Below are positions 22,185 to 37,579 of a stretch of 64,000 bases of DNA, one piece after another; position 1 is the first letter of the stretch, and each line of letters begins with the position of its first letter. The notes beneath the pieces were generated by a model. The model saw only the letters and a program-made list of their open reading frames with translations, was not told the origin of the DNA and did no database searches. Source of the stretch: Selaginella tamariscina (Eukaryota; Streptophyta; Lycopodiopsida; Selaginellales; Selaginellaceae). Position numbers and translations under genes: made by a program. Location: contig PUQB01000070.1 of the NCBI GenBank assembly GCA_003024785.1, positions 124,001 to 188,000 of the forward strand, read 5' to 3'.

Positions 22185-23620
22185 CTTAGCATGGGATCCC
22201 ACAATAAAATGAGAACTTGTCGTTTTTAAAAATTTTGTTCGGATTTCGTTTTTTAAAATTTTGTTCGGATTTTTTAATCAAATTCGTGCTCCAAAATCTC
22301 ATTCATTACTTTAATAATATGCATTCACCCATTGTTTGACTGTGTATATATATAATATGTAATACATTAAATGTGTATATTACACACATATCTAATGTAC
22401 AAAGTTAAATATAGATAATTTGTGTATATTAAAAGTGAAAAGAAGAAATAATTACCCCTATCTATAATTTTGCTGCTTATTGATTAGTGTGTGTAGTTTT
22501 AAAATTGCGTGCTTTTTCTGATTTTGTTTTATTTTTTAGATTAATAAAGAAGAGATAAAGAAGTTTATGAAGGGGTTCTTTTTATTTAATAAAAAAGAAA
22601 TAAAGAGGTTTTGAACGGGTTCTTTTTATTTAATGAGAGAGCTTTTCGTACGTAACTCTCGAATATATCAAGACACTTTACAAGTTTATACTTGTTAAAG
22701 AAGATATCTATATAGCATGAGTGAAAACAATTACTATATATATGTGATAATGACAATTATAAATGTGTTTGCCCAATGTACTAACTTATGAAAAATCTTT
22801 ACACACTCTTGTCTTTAGACAAATGAACAAGTTTAAAAGGTTATGCGAGTATTGAACCTTAATTGTAAATTGTTTTTACAATTTTGAACAACTTCATCAT
22901 TTTAAAGACAATAATGATCGTGTAAACAAGTTATTATTATATCACATATTATAATAGTAATTTATTCACACAATCATTATCATTTTCAAAAAGATAAAGT
23001 TATTCAAAATTGTAAAATAATTTATAATTAAGATTTAACACTCGTATAAATCTTTTGGACTTATTCATTTATTTAATTTAAAAATGTACATAAATTTTTC
23101 ATAAGTCAGTACACTAAATAAACACATTCATAATCGTCATACCATACATATACAATAATTGTTTTCACTCATGCTACACAAATATCTTCCACACTAAATA
23201 TAAATTTATAAAATGTCTTAATATACTCAAAAGTCACGTACGAAGAACTCAATATATACAAATTATCTATATTTAACTTTATATATTAAATATGTGTGTA
23301 ATATGCACATTAAATGTATCACATATTATATATATATACATATAAATACAATCAAACAACAGGTGAATGCATATTATCGGAAAAGCAATTAATGAGATTT
23401 TAAAACAAGAATCTAATTAGAAAATCCAAATAAAATCTCTAAAAACTACAAGCTCTCGTTTTATTGACCCTGGATTTCCAATGTATGAAGCCTCATTAGA
23501 TAACAAGCGAGATAGGCAGGGATTATCTTACCTGAACGGCTTCCTCAACTAAGCTAGACCATACCTGCATGATCCCTGAACTCGCACCGGAAGATACCTA
23601 GCCCCAGCCCGCTAGGTCAA
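22185..23620. repeat. Second foldback (inverted repeat), AT-drifted relative of the first
   Basis: Left part 22,185-22,960 and right part 22,970-23,620 are inverted copies of each other; 'gggatcccacaataaaatga' (22,193) pairs with 'tgaccctggatttcc' and 'ctctcgttttatt' near 23,455-23,480, and 'tctaatgtacaaagttaaat' near 22,391 with its complement near 23,275. It matches the 3.5-7.4 kb foldback but is shorter, and differences are dominated by C to T and G to A changes, as expected of a long-methylated repeat. Centre is near 22,965. Confidence 0.8.
22620..22960 (+). pseudogene. FIC-domain relic in the second foldback
   Basis: The block parallel to 4,760-5,085: the active-site region reads EQLHHFKDNNDR at 22,886-22,921 followed by LLLYHIL, recognisable as HPFKDGNGR eroded by G to A changes. 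Stops occur throughout. The opposite arm carries a still weaker version near 22,985-23,010. Confidence 0.65.
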
Positions 23621-24650
23621 AAAAGGGGAAATCCTAAGGGCGACACGTGGCATTTTCCAGATCATCAATATATGCTTTCAAAATACAGCTGTGCATAAAT
23701 TTATTTAAAACTTGAAATTCTTTATAGATGTTTATGGATAAACATTATATTTGTTTTTGCAATTTAACATTTAATTTAGTATAATTTATAATATATTTAT
23801 AAAGAAAAAATTCAATCTTAGCCATTGATCTTTTTGGTTTTTCTTACGCTAATTATCTTGACATTACTGATTTAATATGAATTAATATTCTTGACATATT
23901 TGAATATATTCTAGAATATTAAAAAAGAAAAAAGAAGAAGAGAATTTAATCTCTAAATTAATTAAACACACACACACACACACGCGAGTTTCAAGTCTAG
24001 TTCAATGTTCAAAAACTTGAAAGTTTTATACATATATACCATTAAGAAATATGTACACCTTAATACTATTCTGTTACTACTCAGTAAACTCCATAACCCT
24101 CTCCTCGGGTTCATCCTCAATCACCTGAACACACTTGTGGAGAATGTACACGGGCACATGCAAAGTAGGTCTACGTACACATGCTTCTTCACGTTCCTCT
24201 TGATCTGAAACACTGGGTAACTACCGGAGTCACTTTACTTCCAAATCCACTTTAACTTATAAGTTTTAGAATTAATATAGGAAAAATTATATAACAATGT
24301 TATATATATTAACTTGGGTATAAGTCTATACTGAGTAAATATTGCTCGTATAACTTATAAAACATTTTGTGTGTGTGTGCTTGTGTGTAATACAAAATGT
24401 GTATAAGGAAAACTTATATAACAATATTTAATTTTTTTGGGTATTATATAATAAAATTAATATACTGAGTAGGGAAAAATTCTATAACAAATTATATATT
24501 TCTACTGGGATATATATATATATATATAATATATATATATAATATATATATAATATATATTATATATATATATATACTTTTAATGTACACACACATTATA
24601 ACTTAGTACATCGACACATTTTAAAATACTATATACATGTATAATAAAAT
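23621..24650. other. AT-rich; diverged copy of TAF1B 3' flank, no gene
   Basis: 23,690-23,915 resembles 7,470-7,680. (CA)n at 23,966-23,984. A weak open frame at 24,005-24,208 has no recognisable motif. 24,500-24,570 is pure AT with internal palindromes. Confidence 0.5.
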
Positions 24651-24651
24651 A

Positions 24652-25230
24652 TAAGGAAAGTTACATTTATACTCTTAAAATTTATCATATTTACATATAT
24701 ATTTTTAAAAGTTTTATATTAACATATATACCCTTGAAAAACTTTAATCATAAACATATATAAAAATATATGTTTTTAAAATAACAATATTAGTTAAAAA
24801 TATATTTTCGATTTATAATATATTACAAAAGAATAATTGAAGTTTATTAAGTGTTAAATGTTAGAAATAGAAATATTTTTAAAAATTATTATTTTATATT
24901 GTGATATATGTTTAATAGGTTTAATAAGACCTAAATATAATAAATATAAATTAATTATTATTTTTAAAAAATTTGAAATTTATAAAGTTTTAAATTGAAG
25001 TTTTAGGGATAAATATCGAAATATATTTTTATTAAATTAATTAATTCATAATATTTTAAATTAAAATCATAAACATATATAAAAATATTTTTAATTAATA
25101 TTGTTATTTTAAAAGTCAAAATATATATATAAATTTAAAACTTTTAAAAGGGTATATATGTAAATATAATTTGTTTAGGAATATATATATATAAATATGA
25201 TAAATTTCAGATGTATAAATGCAATTTACT
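24652..25230. mobile_element. Third copy of the sub-repeated-TIR MITE
   Basis: Starts aaggaaagttacatttatac and ends gatgtataaatgcaattta, with the same internal units (gtgttaaatgttag, tgatatatgtttaata, gggtatatatgtaaatat). It is more diverged than the 4.0-kb copy and has an extra inner AT repeat near 25,030-25,140. Confidence 0.7.
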
Positions 25231-25242
25231 TATATATAATGT

Positions 25243-25380
25243 GTCTAACCCAAGCAAACATATTTATTATATTAATGCGTGCACACTTGGTTTCAACAGT
25301 CATTTATCAATACTATCCAAAACGCTCTGAAACTTTGCTCTTGGAGAAGTACAAGTCTTTCACTTAGTACTGAGATACAT
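25243..25380 (-). pseudogene. TAF1B fragment, copy C
   Basis: About 138 bases match 8,105-8,250 in the same orientation ('aatactatccaaaacgctct', 'gagaagtacaagtctttcac'), covering the end of the fourth TAF1B exon and its donor. The rest of the gene is absent. Together with the foldback and flank before it, it shows that 22.2-25.4 kb is a degraded copy of the 3.4-8.25 kb block. Confidence 0.85.
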
Positions 25381-25856
25381 CCCGTAACAACGACAAGACC
25401 TTTGACTCAAAACCCTAAAATTAAACGTTAATAACAACATCTTAATAAGCACCTAAATTCATATCACATTTGACCTACAAAGTTCTCAATAACCATTAAC
25501 ATTCCAACAGAAGAGTGTTCTTTCCATACAAATTTAAGTTTCTTTGCAAATGTAACTTATTTCTTGTAAGGAAGACTTTATTGTCTTATATTATATATAT
25601 ATTATATTAATGTTTTATTATAAATTCACATTCAGATAACAAAATTCTTGTCTTTAACAAGGTTTAAAAGTTCAAATAAATCAATTCATGAGTTAGTTAA
25701 AAAATTCACCAGTGAATGTGACTTTATGCATTGGATTTTCTCTTCCCCCTTTACACTGAGAATACATATAAATCCTTTGGAAATATAAATAGTTATCTTT
25801 ATCCATTCTAGTTAACAGATCTAATTTAATAATATGTATTAAAATTTAAGCTTCTT

Positions 25857-26090
25857 AGACATGTTTAAATTTAATCAATACTTTATATTTATTAAGGGTG
25901 CTACCGCATATACACGTTTGCATCGATATGCAACAGATTGCTGATCTCCAGTATATTGTATGGCACTGAAGTTAGACATGTTTAAATTTAATCAATACTT
26001 TATATTTATTAAGGGTGCTACCGCATATACACGTTCGCATCGATAGGCAACAGATTGTTGATCTCCAGTATATTGTATGGCACTGAAGTA
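25857..26090. repeat. 117-bp tandem duplication (two copies)
   Basis: The unit starting 'agacatgtttaaatttaatc' at 25,857 recurs at 25,974. The copies differ at only a few positions ('cgtttgcatcgatatg' against 'cgttcgcatcgatagg'). The higher-GC half of the unit is unlike surrounding AT-rich DNA and may be an old exon. Confidence 0.93.
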
Positions 26091-26213
26091 GTCCCATTTT
26101 ACCCGACAAAACAAGGATAAATATATAAATACTAAAAACTGGTTAAGTTATTATTTATGTACATATATATAACAACAGTGTATATATTACATTTACATAT
26201 GCTCTGTAAGTGT

Positions 26214-26218
26214 CTCTC

Positions 26219-26295
<77 letters not shown>

Positions 26296-26296
26296 C
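26214..26296. repeat. Compound (CT)n-(TA)n microsatellite
   Basis: CT tract with one break, then TATATA; directly visible. Confidence 0.95.
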
Positions 26297-27763
26297 ACAC
26301 ATACATACACAGACTTGGAATAAATTGACATGTGTATAATAAACGAACGTGAAACAAATGGAGAGGTGAATATTTTCTTTGTAAAACAAGATTAAAAAAT
26401 GGATTTTTATTGGATGGTTTTTTTAACACACTAATAATTAATGTTATTTCCACTTAAATATAATATTTTCACTTTAAAACATGGTTTGCTATTGATTTGT
26501 ACACATGTCGTATATCTAACGGAATGTATCATTTTGACTTACACATTTTCTAACTTAGAGAATTATAATTTGTATGCAGTAATTAAATTTGTAAAGAAAA
26601 GAAGAAGAAGAAGGAAGAATGGTTGTGGGAGTTGAACATGAAAGAACCCAAGTAATATTTTTAAATTTCTTAAAAATTTTCTTAATATACATAAAATTTA
26701 AATTTTTAATACAAATTGAACTATATAGTATAATAAGGAAGTTTTTTCAACTTTACAACTTGTCTCTGACTTGTGATTGAGAAATTTCATTTCAAAAACA
26801 AAGTATAAATCGCAATCGATGTGCGAACGTTAGTATTTATGCTACTCTTGCAGGTAAACAATCTACACATTTTATGATAAAAGTCTTTATAAGCGAGAAA
26901 ATCTTGCATCTAAGTTTGCTGATTATATTAGGTCAGCAGCTATAATGGAACTGGTTTGACGATGGTTAAGGTGTGGAAAACACCTTTACCAAATCGAAGG
27001 CTATTTGGGGTTGTATCCAAAGGATTAGTACCTAATCAATAGTTTCTTTTGGATAGCGATTTAAGTTTACTTCAAAGTAATAATTTCATTTTAACGCCTA
27101 GAGTTAAAATAACCTCGGGAGCACCTCCATGTAACCAATTAGGAGTATATGTAACAAAGATTATTACTAGGTACTTTAATTAATGTTTATCCCGCTATTC
27201 CCCATTGTGATCTAGATTTATATAACCTCTGTCTTACCCTTCAAATTTAGAATGACACAGGTTACTCTGTATCAAAATATATAATTCAAAGTTTCTAATT
27301 ATACTTTGTATAGTATATATAATTTAAGTTTCTAATTATACTATATCGTGTCAGTGAGGGCCATACGGTCTCCTCCCTGTCTTGACGGTATGTCAGACAA
27401 GTTATACTTTATGTTTGTGTAGTCGATCCGTGCACTCGTTTAAGGACATGAAACACTTTTCAGATATACAAGATGTAAATTGATGATAAAAGATTTACAG
27501 ATTTTATTAATCATTGATTATATATATACCTCTGGTCATCATGTAGTATTGGTTACATTGGTTTTATATCCACACGTGTCTCCGATTCTGGTCGCACAGA
27601 ATGCAATTGATGAAGCAAGGTGAGGACGTATGGAAGTGCTCCAGAAGTTCGTGTCTATGGGGATTCAAACTTCACGTTCACGTGCGTGGGAGAGGGAGAG
27701 AGAGAACTAACATCTTGAAGCGTTTGACATATGTATTTGGTGCCTCTCGGTTCTCATACGTAC

Positions 27764-28221
27764 CTGAAAAGAAGCAGTAAGCCTGAAGATCTCCTGACCT
27801 TTCTGTGTTGCCGTTACATGCCTGGTTGCACATCTGTGACCATCACATACTCTTTCAACATAGGACTGCAATATTTTAAATAGTTTGGATATAAAAAATT
27901 AATCAAAACCACTATGAATAACATACAGATTATAAATCTTTTTCTCTCTCACACACACGCACGCACACACGTACGTCCGCCAAAGACACGACCGTGTCGA
28001 GGATTTATACCATGTAAAACCACGAAACAAGTGAACCTGTGAAACGATTTTTGATATTAATAAGACATGCATGTGTGTGTGTAATAGTTTAATTATAGCT
28101 TTAGAAGCTGTTGTGGCAAAACTAGACACGTCACCGAAAATACATCAATTAAAAAATTAGTTTATATGAATTAAACATAATTAAGCAATTTATAATAGAT
28201 TATAAGCGCGTGTGTGTGTGT

Positions 28222-28257
<36 letters not shown>

Positions 28258-28585
28258 AGAGAGAGTAACCTCATTCACAGCCTTGTGAAGCTCCTGGAGA
28301 TTATCAGGACAAACTGCGCAGTTAACACACACATACGTGTGTGTATACCGAAATAATCGCCTCGTTTCAAGACATTGGTGGTAACATCTGATTCTGATGG
28401 TGGACTAACTTCATGTTGATATGATTACATACAATACATGCTATATGTATAATGTATGTGTATGTATATTTGTAACATCATATACTGTATTTCTATACAC
28501 AAACACAGCACATGCTATGATATATTCATTTACCTGCCCATTCCAGACAATATAAAATCCTTCTCCCGGTTCACATTAAATTAAC
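27764..28585 (-). pseudogene. Acyl-CoA thioesterase with cyclic-nucleotide-binding-like N-domain, partial
   Basis: Plant ACH-type thioesterases hydrolyse acyl-CoA in peroxisomes and begin with a cNMP-binding-like domain. Minus-strand exons in order: about 28,580-28,545 (EPGEGFYIVWNGQ), 28,412-28,349 (EVSPPSESDVTTNVLKRGDY then FG), 28,313-28,270 (CPDNLQELHKAVNE) and 27,865-27,764 (SYVERVCDGHRCATRHVTAT then QKGQEIFRLTASFQ). The first three are cNMP-domain text, the last is the first hot-dog strand region. Exons for the remaining hot-dog domain are absent, though 27,660-27,590 (KFESP, GALPYVLTLLHQLH) may be one more with a stop. The acceptor of the second exon reads catgaag where the 37.7-kb copy has cag-gctgaag, so this copy probably cannot splice normally. 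Confidence 0.7.
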
Positions 28586-28589
28586 ATAT

Positions 28590-29239
28590 ATACCCCCATT
28601 CTTATCACACTTTTATCAATCAATTAAAAAGAAAAGTTTTTTAAAGTTCTTATCACACTTTTATTAACTAATTCAAAAGAAAATAATAATTAAATCCTTA
28701 TGGGCTCACTGTGTGTAATATCTTTTTTAATAAAAGTATAAAATTACAAGTTTTTATCAATCATATATAACATATGATTTATCATTCGTCTTTCCTAAAT
28801 CATAATTTATATAATTGTTTATTTATAAACATTTTCAGCACATCCAACATCTGTGAAAGCTTATATATACCAATACTATAAGCGGTTTTAAAGTTCCAAT
28901 ATATTAAATACTACATTTTTAACATGGAATGTTACGGGCATAATCTTTTATTTACTTTTATATTTATTATTATATAAAATCTAAAACTCATGTATAATTG
29001 AAAACTCATTAGAAAACATGGTTGGGTACTATTTAACTCTATTGAGGTTGTTTTCAAATCCATCGCTGTGTCTCCTTCATCCCGAAATATCAAGTCAGAT
29101 TTATAAATTTTAAAATGTACATTAAGTAAACTTATAGACTTAATTTTTCAGTAATTTTAAGACTTAAAGAAGACGTCTGTCCAAAACTAAACTGAATTAA
29201 ACTTAATTACCAAATAAATAAATAAATAAAAACATAATG
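28590..29239. other. AT-rich intergenic; IVD 3' flank
   Basis: No gene seen. A short direct repeat 'cttatcacacttttat' occurs at about 28,602 and 28,651. Confidence 0.5.
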
Positions 29240-29408
29240 TTATTCATCTCTATACAGTTGTCTCCCTATTAACATCCTACGGATTTCGCTCGTTCCTGCC
29301 CCAATCTCATAAAGTTTAGCATCTCTCAACAGTCTACCTGTTGGATATTCGTTGACATAACCATTCCCACCAAGGCATTGTATCGCCTATATACATGTGT
29401 ATTAGAAG

Positions 29409-29449
<41 letters not shown>

Positions 29450-29585
29450 GTTTACATGCGTATGTATGGCTACCTGTAAAGCAACCTGAGTTGCATTTTC
29501 AGATGCAAATAGAATTGCTGCTGCACAATCCTGTAAAAAAAAAACAATGAAAAACAGTGTTTAATACGAAAACCGGTGCAAGCGC

Positions 29586-29626
<41 letters not shown>

Positions 29627-30161
29627 TGCGTGTGTGCGTGTGAACCATTACCTTTCTGTCCACATGACCAGCATCACAACTTCTAGCAACTGTGTGAACC
29701 AGCGATCTGAAATAAGTATGTAGTTAGAAGTAATAATATATAAGAATTATTTGCGTGAATATACCTTGATGCTTGCATCTTAGTGTACATATCAGCCAGC
29801 TTTCCCTGTAGATATAATGTAACTCTCTCTCTCTCTCTCTCATATAAACTCTGAAAGGTTTACTAGTACTTATGCTACATATGTATATAGTTATGTATAT
29901 ATATGTACATATGCATACCTGCACGAGTTGGAACTCCCCAATAGGTTTCCCAAATTGTTCTCTTTGTCTTACATACGGAAGTACAGCATCCATGCAAGCT
30001 TGCATAAGGCCCACAGGACCAGCCGCTAATATAAGCCTCTCCAAATCCAATCCGGACATCATCACATATACACCTTAACAAATACACTCTGTGTGTGTGT
30101 GTGTGTGTGTCTATATATGTGTGTGTGTGCGCACGCACGTGTGTGTTATATATATAATATA

Positions 30162-30228
<67 letters not shown>

Positions 30229-30695
30229 TACATGGTACCTTTGCCTTCTTGTCCCAGAACGTTCTCCTTCGGCACAAAGCAGTTCTCAAACACAAGCTCG
30301 CATCTGAAAATCAATATTAACGAATTAATTATGAAAATATACATATTTGTATGTGTGTGTGTGTGTGTATTGTGTGTTATTACAGAATTCTACAGAACTT
30401 ACGTATCACTGCCTCGCATTCCAAGCTTGTCAAGCTTCTGAGCTGTGCTGAAACTGTGAAAACCGTGAATTTTCTAAGTTTATTTAACAAAAACTGCAAA
30501 TTTCATAAATAGTATTATTCATTATTAATTTTAATATAAGATGAAAATTAAAAGGTAAAACAAAATCTCACCCTTGCATTCCTTTCTCAATAATGAAGGC
30601 AGTAATCCCGTGTGCTCCAGCATTTATATCAGTTTTTGCATAAATAATCTGCTTAAACACATTAAATACATCCACACACACGCGCGCACACACAC

Positions 30696-30734
<39 letters not shown>

Positions 30735-32068
30735 CAAAGTGTTAGCAACAGGTCCATTTGTACACCACATTTTGCTCCCGTTTATAATGTAACCATTTTC
30801 AACACGTTCAGCTTTACATTTCATACTCACAACATCAGAGCCAGCTGCAAGAAAGCATTATATTAATTAGTTAATAAAACTAGCTAAAAAACATAAAATT
30901 ATATATAATTAATTTATTTTTGCTTAACCACTTACAGTTTGGTTCACTCATCGCAAGAGCTCCAACATGCTCCCCCTTTATCATCTAGATACACAAATAC
31001 ACACATATATATATACATGTATGTATGTATGAGTGTATTTGTATGCATATATATATATATATAATCAATGTATACTCACCTGAGGTAGATACTTCTCTTT
31101 CTGTCCATCCGTACCATTTCTCACCTATACATACACATAAACATAACACACACACAGACACACACGCACACACACAATACCAGCTGGTTGATACAAAGGT
31201 TGGAATGAGCACCATATGAGAGACCTACAGAACCTGAAGCACGACTAATTTCTTCCATTGCTAAACAATGATATAAATAACCGAGTCCAAGACCACCGTA
31301 TTTTCTATTTAAAAGCATATATTTGTTAAAATATATCATATCTAATTTTTTATCATACAAATATATGTGTGTGTGCGTGCGTGCGTCCAAATCATACCTG
31401 GAGCAGCAATACCGTGCAAGTTAAATTCCCCCATAAGTTTCCAAAGGTTAACGTCCTGTGATTTGATGACTAATTAATTTGACATATATGTATATATAGT
31501 ATTTACAGGCGTATTTACTATATATATAATAATTTTATATAGTGTAATACCTTTGGAAAGGTATTTGTGGCATCGATTTTGGCAGCGTGTGGGGCGATAT
31601 GCTCCGTTGCAAATTGTTGAACACTTTGCTTAAACTGTGCAAGCATGCTAAGCATATTGAATTACGATAATACGGCTTACATACACGTACATATATGCGT
31701 GTGTAAAACTGTGTTCTCGTATATGTAAACTCTCTCTCTCTCTCTCTACACAAACAAACTGTATCTTTCTCTTGAGTCAAAAAGACGTGCATGAACATAT
31801 TTCTCTATTGAGAGAGAGAGAAAGAGAGAGAGTTGCGTCTACAATAGAAACGTATGAATGCATGTATGCGTATGTATCTAGAAATATGTACAGGCGTGTA
31901 TCTTAGAGATAGATGTGAGCATATACCAGTTCGAATGTTTTTTAGTGCATCTCTCTCTGTGTGTGTGTGTGTGTGTGTATAATACACACCAAATACCCAG
32001 AAGATGTACATGAGTTAACTGTCTCTACGGCTCTATAAGAATATATGTTTATCTGTATGTGTGTGTGC

Positions 32069-32101
<33 letters not shown>

Positions 32102-32395
32102 TTCATATTATATATCATATTCCATAGAATTTGCAATTGGGTGTCACAGGAAGAAAGTCACACCACACGTACACACGCACACGCACACACACCATTTTGG
32201 TGTTACCTGAAGGGCAGTCTCATCCCCAAATCCATGTGTATGCTGCAAGAAATAGAATTATTGTATTTAGCCTGGAGAAATTCATAAGAATAATTAATTT
32301 TATTAAATTACCTCAATAGCAGCTGTTGAGAGAAATCTTACAGCATTATTGATCTTCTTGGAGAAGAAATTACGAGATTTACTTATCCAAACCAT
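29240..32395 (-). CDS. IVD: Isovaleryl-CoA dehydrogenase, mitochondrial (about 14 exons)
   Basis: IVD is the FAD-dependent matrix enzyme that oxidises isovaleryl-CoA in leucine breakdown and passes electrons through ETF to ubiquinone. ATG at 32,395 starts [20 protein letters not shown], a basic serine-rich mitochondrial presequence. Exons end at 32,312; then 32,242-32,207, 31,634-31,551, 31,455-31,398, 31,304-31,181, 31,124-31,080, 30,984-30,936, 30,844-30,735, 30,648-30,572, 30,453-30,403, 30,303-30,239, 30,073-29,919, 29,805-29,765, 29,706-29,652, 29,530-29,474 and 29,386-29,240. Landmarks: [19 protein letters not shown] (first residue needs one extra A), [39 protein letters not shown] (the loop holding the catalytic Glu in human IVD) and [12 protein letters not shown] near the end. 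All splice phases agree except at 31,301-31,304, where one A is lacking. Nearly every intron carries a microsatellite. Confidence 0.95.
30171..30226. repeat. (GA)n microsatellite in an IVD intron
   Basis: About 28 GA units following a (TG)n/(TA)n stretch, within the intron between 30,073 and 30,239 and ending about 13 bases before the donor-side exon edge. Confidence 0.95.
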
Positions 32396-34488
32396 TGAAT
32401 TTAATTTTTTTAAAAAAAGAAGAAATTATTAATATTTATTTGAAACTTTCTACAGATGAACATTCCACGCATTTATTTGTACATCCTTTCAATCTACGGT
32501 CCAGATCCACTTCCCATCATTCCAATCCAACGGTCGGTTCACTTTGGCACTTTCCACGTGTTTGTTATTAAGTTAATTAATCAATGCTTATAAAACTATT
32601 TATTTGCTAATAAATCATATTAAAAATTACTTTTTTTAGTTTTCTATTCTTTTAAAAGGAAATATATTTTACTATTGACTATCAAAATTATTATAATTAC
32701 ATACTTTGCAATTTAAAATATATATATATTTTTTGATGAAATAATGATTTAATTATTCTTTTAATAATTTCTAGTTATAATTATAAGTCTTGATATATAT
32801 CATTATATAATTTATACCTTATATTCATATAAAAACATGTTAAAGAAGGTAATCGAACATAGCGTTATCATTTATATAGTAAGTTAAATATATTTATATG
32901 TAAAATAAGTTTCTCTTCACAGTTTCAACTTTAATAATGTATTGTTTTTAATATAATTGGATCTTGTTTTTTCAAAACATTTTAGAAAAAGGTTTGATAC
33001 AATTATTCCTAGTTTTTCAAAACATCTTAAATCAAAATACATATAAAAATCTTTAAATGTCTTAAACATCTTAAATAAAAACTAATTTAATACCTTAAAA
33101 AAATCTCTTATAGTAGTGTAATTAAATTTAAAAAAAAAACTAAGATAAATAATTAAAAATAGAAATTCTAAGTGAAATTTCCACATAATATAAAATATAT
33201 AAATAAATTTTGATGTGTGAAATATTCGTTTCATATATATTAATGTATTTAATGTTTTTATTTTATAAAATAAAGAGAGTAAGAGAGAGATTTTTTTGAA
33301 GAATATAAATTTTTTATTTTCTCTATACTTGTTCAAACAAATCTGTTACAAGTAAAACAATATAAGAAAAAAATGTTCGTAATGTAAATTTTATAAATTT
33401 TTGGCCCTTGTGCATTTTAAATAAAATTTAATATAATTAATTTTTACTTTTCAAAACATCTTAAATAAAAATTAATATAATACCTATAAAAAAACTTTAA
33501 ATGTATTAAACATCTCAAATGAAAATTAGTTTAATATCTAAAAAAATTTCCTATAACATAATTAAAATTTCAAAGAAATTAATAAATAAATTAATTAAAA
33601 TTTTGAAGTGAAATTCATAATTCATATATAATTTTAAACTTTGGTTTCTTAAATTATAAGATTATAAGTAATAAATAATCCACACAATATAAAATATACT
33701 AATAACTCTTTTATGTGTGACATATATTTAAACATTTAAAAGTTTGTTCTTTTATATAATTAACTCTTGTTTTTTCAAAACATTTTAAATAAAGTTTGAT
33801 ATATTAATTATTTTTCATTTTTTAAAAAATCTTAAAATTTAATTTAATATCTATTAGAAACAATAAATGTCTTAGACATCTTAAATAAAAATTAATTCAT
33901 TCAATATCTAAAACAATCTCCTGTAGTGTAACTAATTTTTACAAAAAATAAAATAAAATAAATAGATATTTGAATGAAATTCATAAATAATATATAATTT
34001 TTAAATTTTGATTTTTAAAATTTAAAGATTGTAAGTGATAAATAATCCACATAATATAAAATATATGAATAATGTTTTTAATGTGTGGCATACTTGAGCC
34101 TTTAAGAATGTGCATTCACATATAACAACAACATAATTATCGGTGCATTGTGCATTGTCTTATAAATTTCTATTTACATTATTTAAAAAATATAAAGAAA
34201 TATAATGATGGATGGTGTAATGTACAAAATATATTTTAAGTATATTCTAAGGCATATATTAGAACAATATATAGTAAGACAAAAGGATTAAATAAAAGGT
34301 TGCCCTAAAATACATTATATAAGGAAGGGTTTGCTAACTTTTTATATATTGTTAAGGTAATTTTCAAATAATAATATTACTATGTTAATTATAATTAATA
34401 AACTGAAGACCATGTAACGCCATGTGGCACTCAGGCATGTGTTAAATACTTAAATAGGGTGTTTATGGTTTAGGGTTCATACAGGGGA
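32396..34488. other. Intergenic between IVD and SBDS; probably two divergent promoters
   Basis: IVD (minus) and SBDS (plus) diverge from this 2.1-kb gap. Near the IVD start, 32,480-32,560 is less AT-rich. Just before SBDS, 34,411-34,480 has 'ccatgtggcactcaggcatgtg' and 'tagggttcat', typical of a short plant 5' leader. Between lies an AT-rich tandem array. Confidence 0.5.
32960..34115. repeat. Three tandem copies of an AT-rich ~320-bp unit
   Basis: Copies begin near 32,965, 33,446 and 33,768 with 'tttttcaaaacattttaaat' or similar. All proceed through 'tgtcttaaacatcttaaat', 'taatatctaaaa', 'gtgaaattcat', 'aataatccacataatataaa' and 'atgtgtgacat'. They are well diverged. They look like an old satellite seed or a nested repeat, not coding. 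Confidence 0.75.
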
Positions 34489-37195
<2,707 letters not shown>

Positions 37196-37579
37196 AATAG
37201 GTGTGTGTGTGTGGGGGGCGCTTTTCTGATAATGTTTCCACTTTAATATGAACAGTTGTGCATGTGTAAACGTCATGTATGTACGGTATATATTCATATA
37301 ACTTGTACGTGTGTGTGTGTGTATGTGTGTGATGTTCAGGTGTTTATTATATTTGTGCATGTTTATACTTAATTGTATATATGGTGGATATCTATATCTT
37401 CTCTTTAGTGGCGTGCGTGCGTGCGTGTGTATGTGTTGATGGCTTTTTATACTGTTCAGTTATTGATGTCAGAAATGGGCATTATTGTTTTTCGAGTGGT
37501 AATACTATAGTAAGCTTTTGGAGTTTATATAGTTATCCGGGCTAATACAAAACTGAGCTGATTAGTATACGATGTTACA

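Larger units (their letters stand above)
25390..27580. other. No recognised gene
   Basis: Contains a 117-bp tandem pair (25,857-26,090), a (CT)n/(TA)n compound tract (26,214-26,296) and an open but unrecognised stretch at 26,940-27,180 (MVKVWKTPLPNRRLFGVVSK) interrupted by stops. I assign no function. Confidence 0.45.

Noticed and set aside
26940..27180. Possible exon (MVKVWKTPLPNRRLF)
   Set aside because: Stops in every frame soon after and no family recognised.
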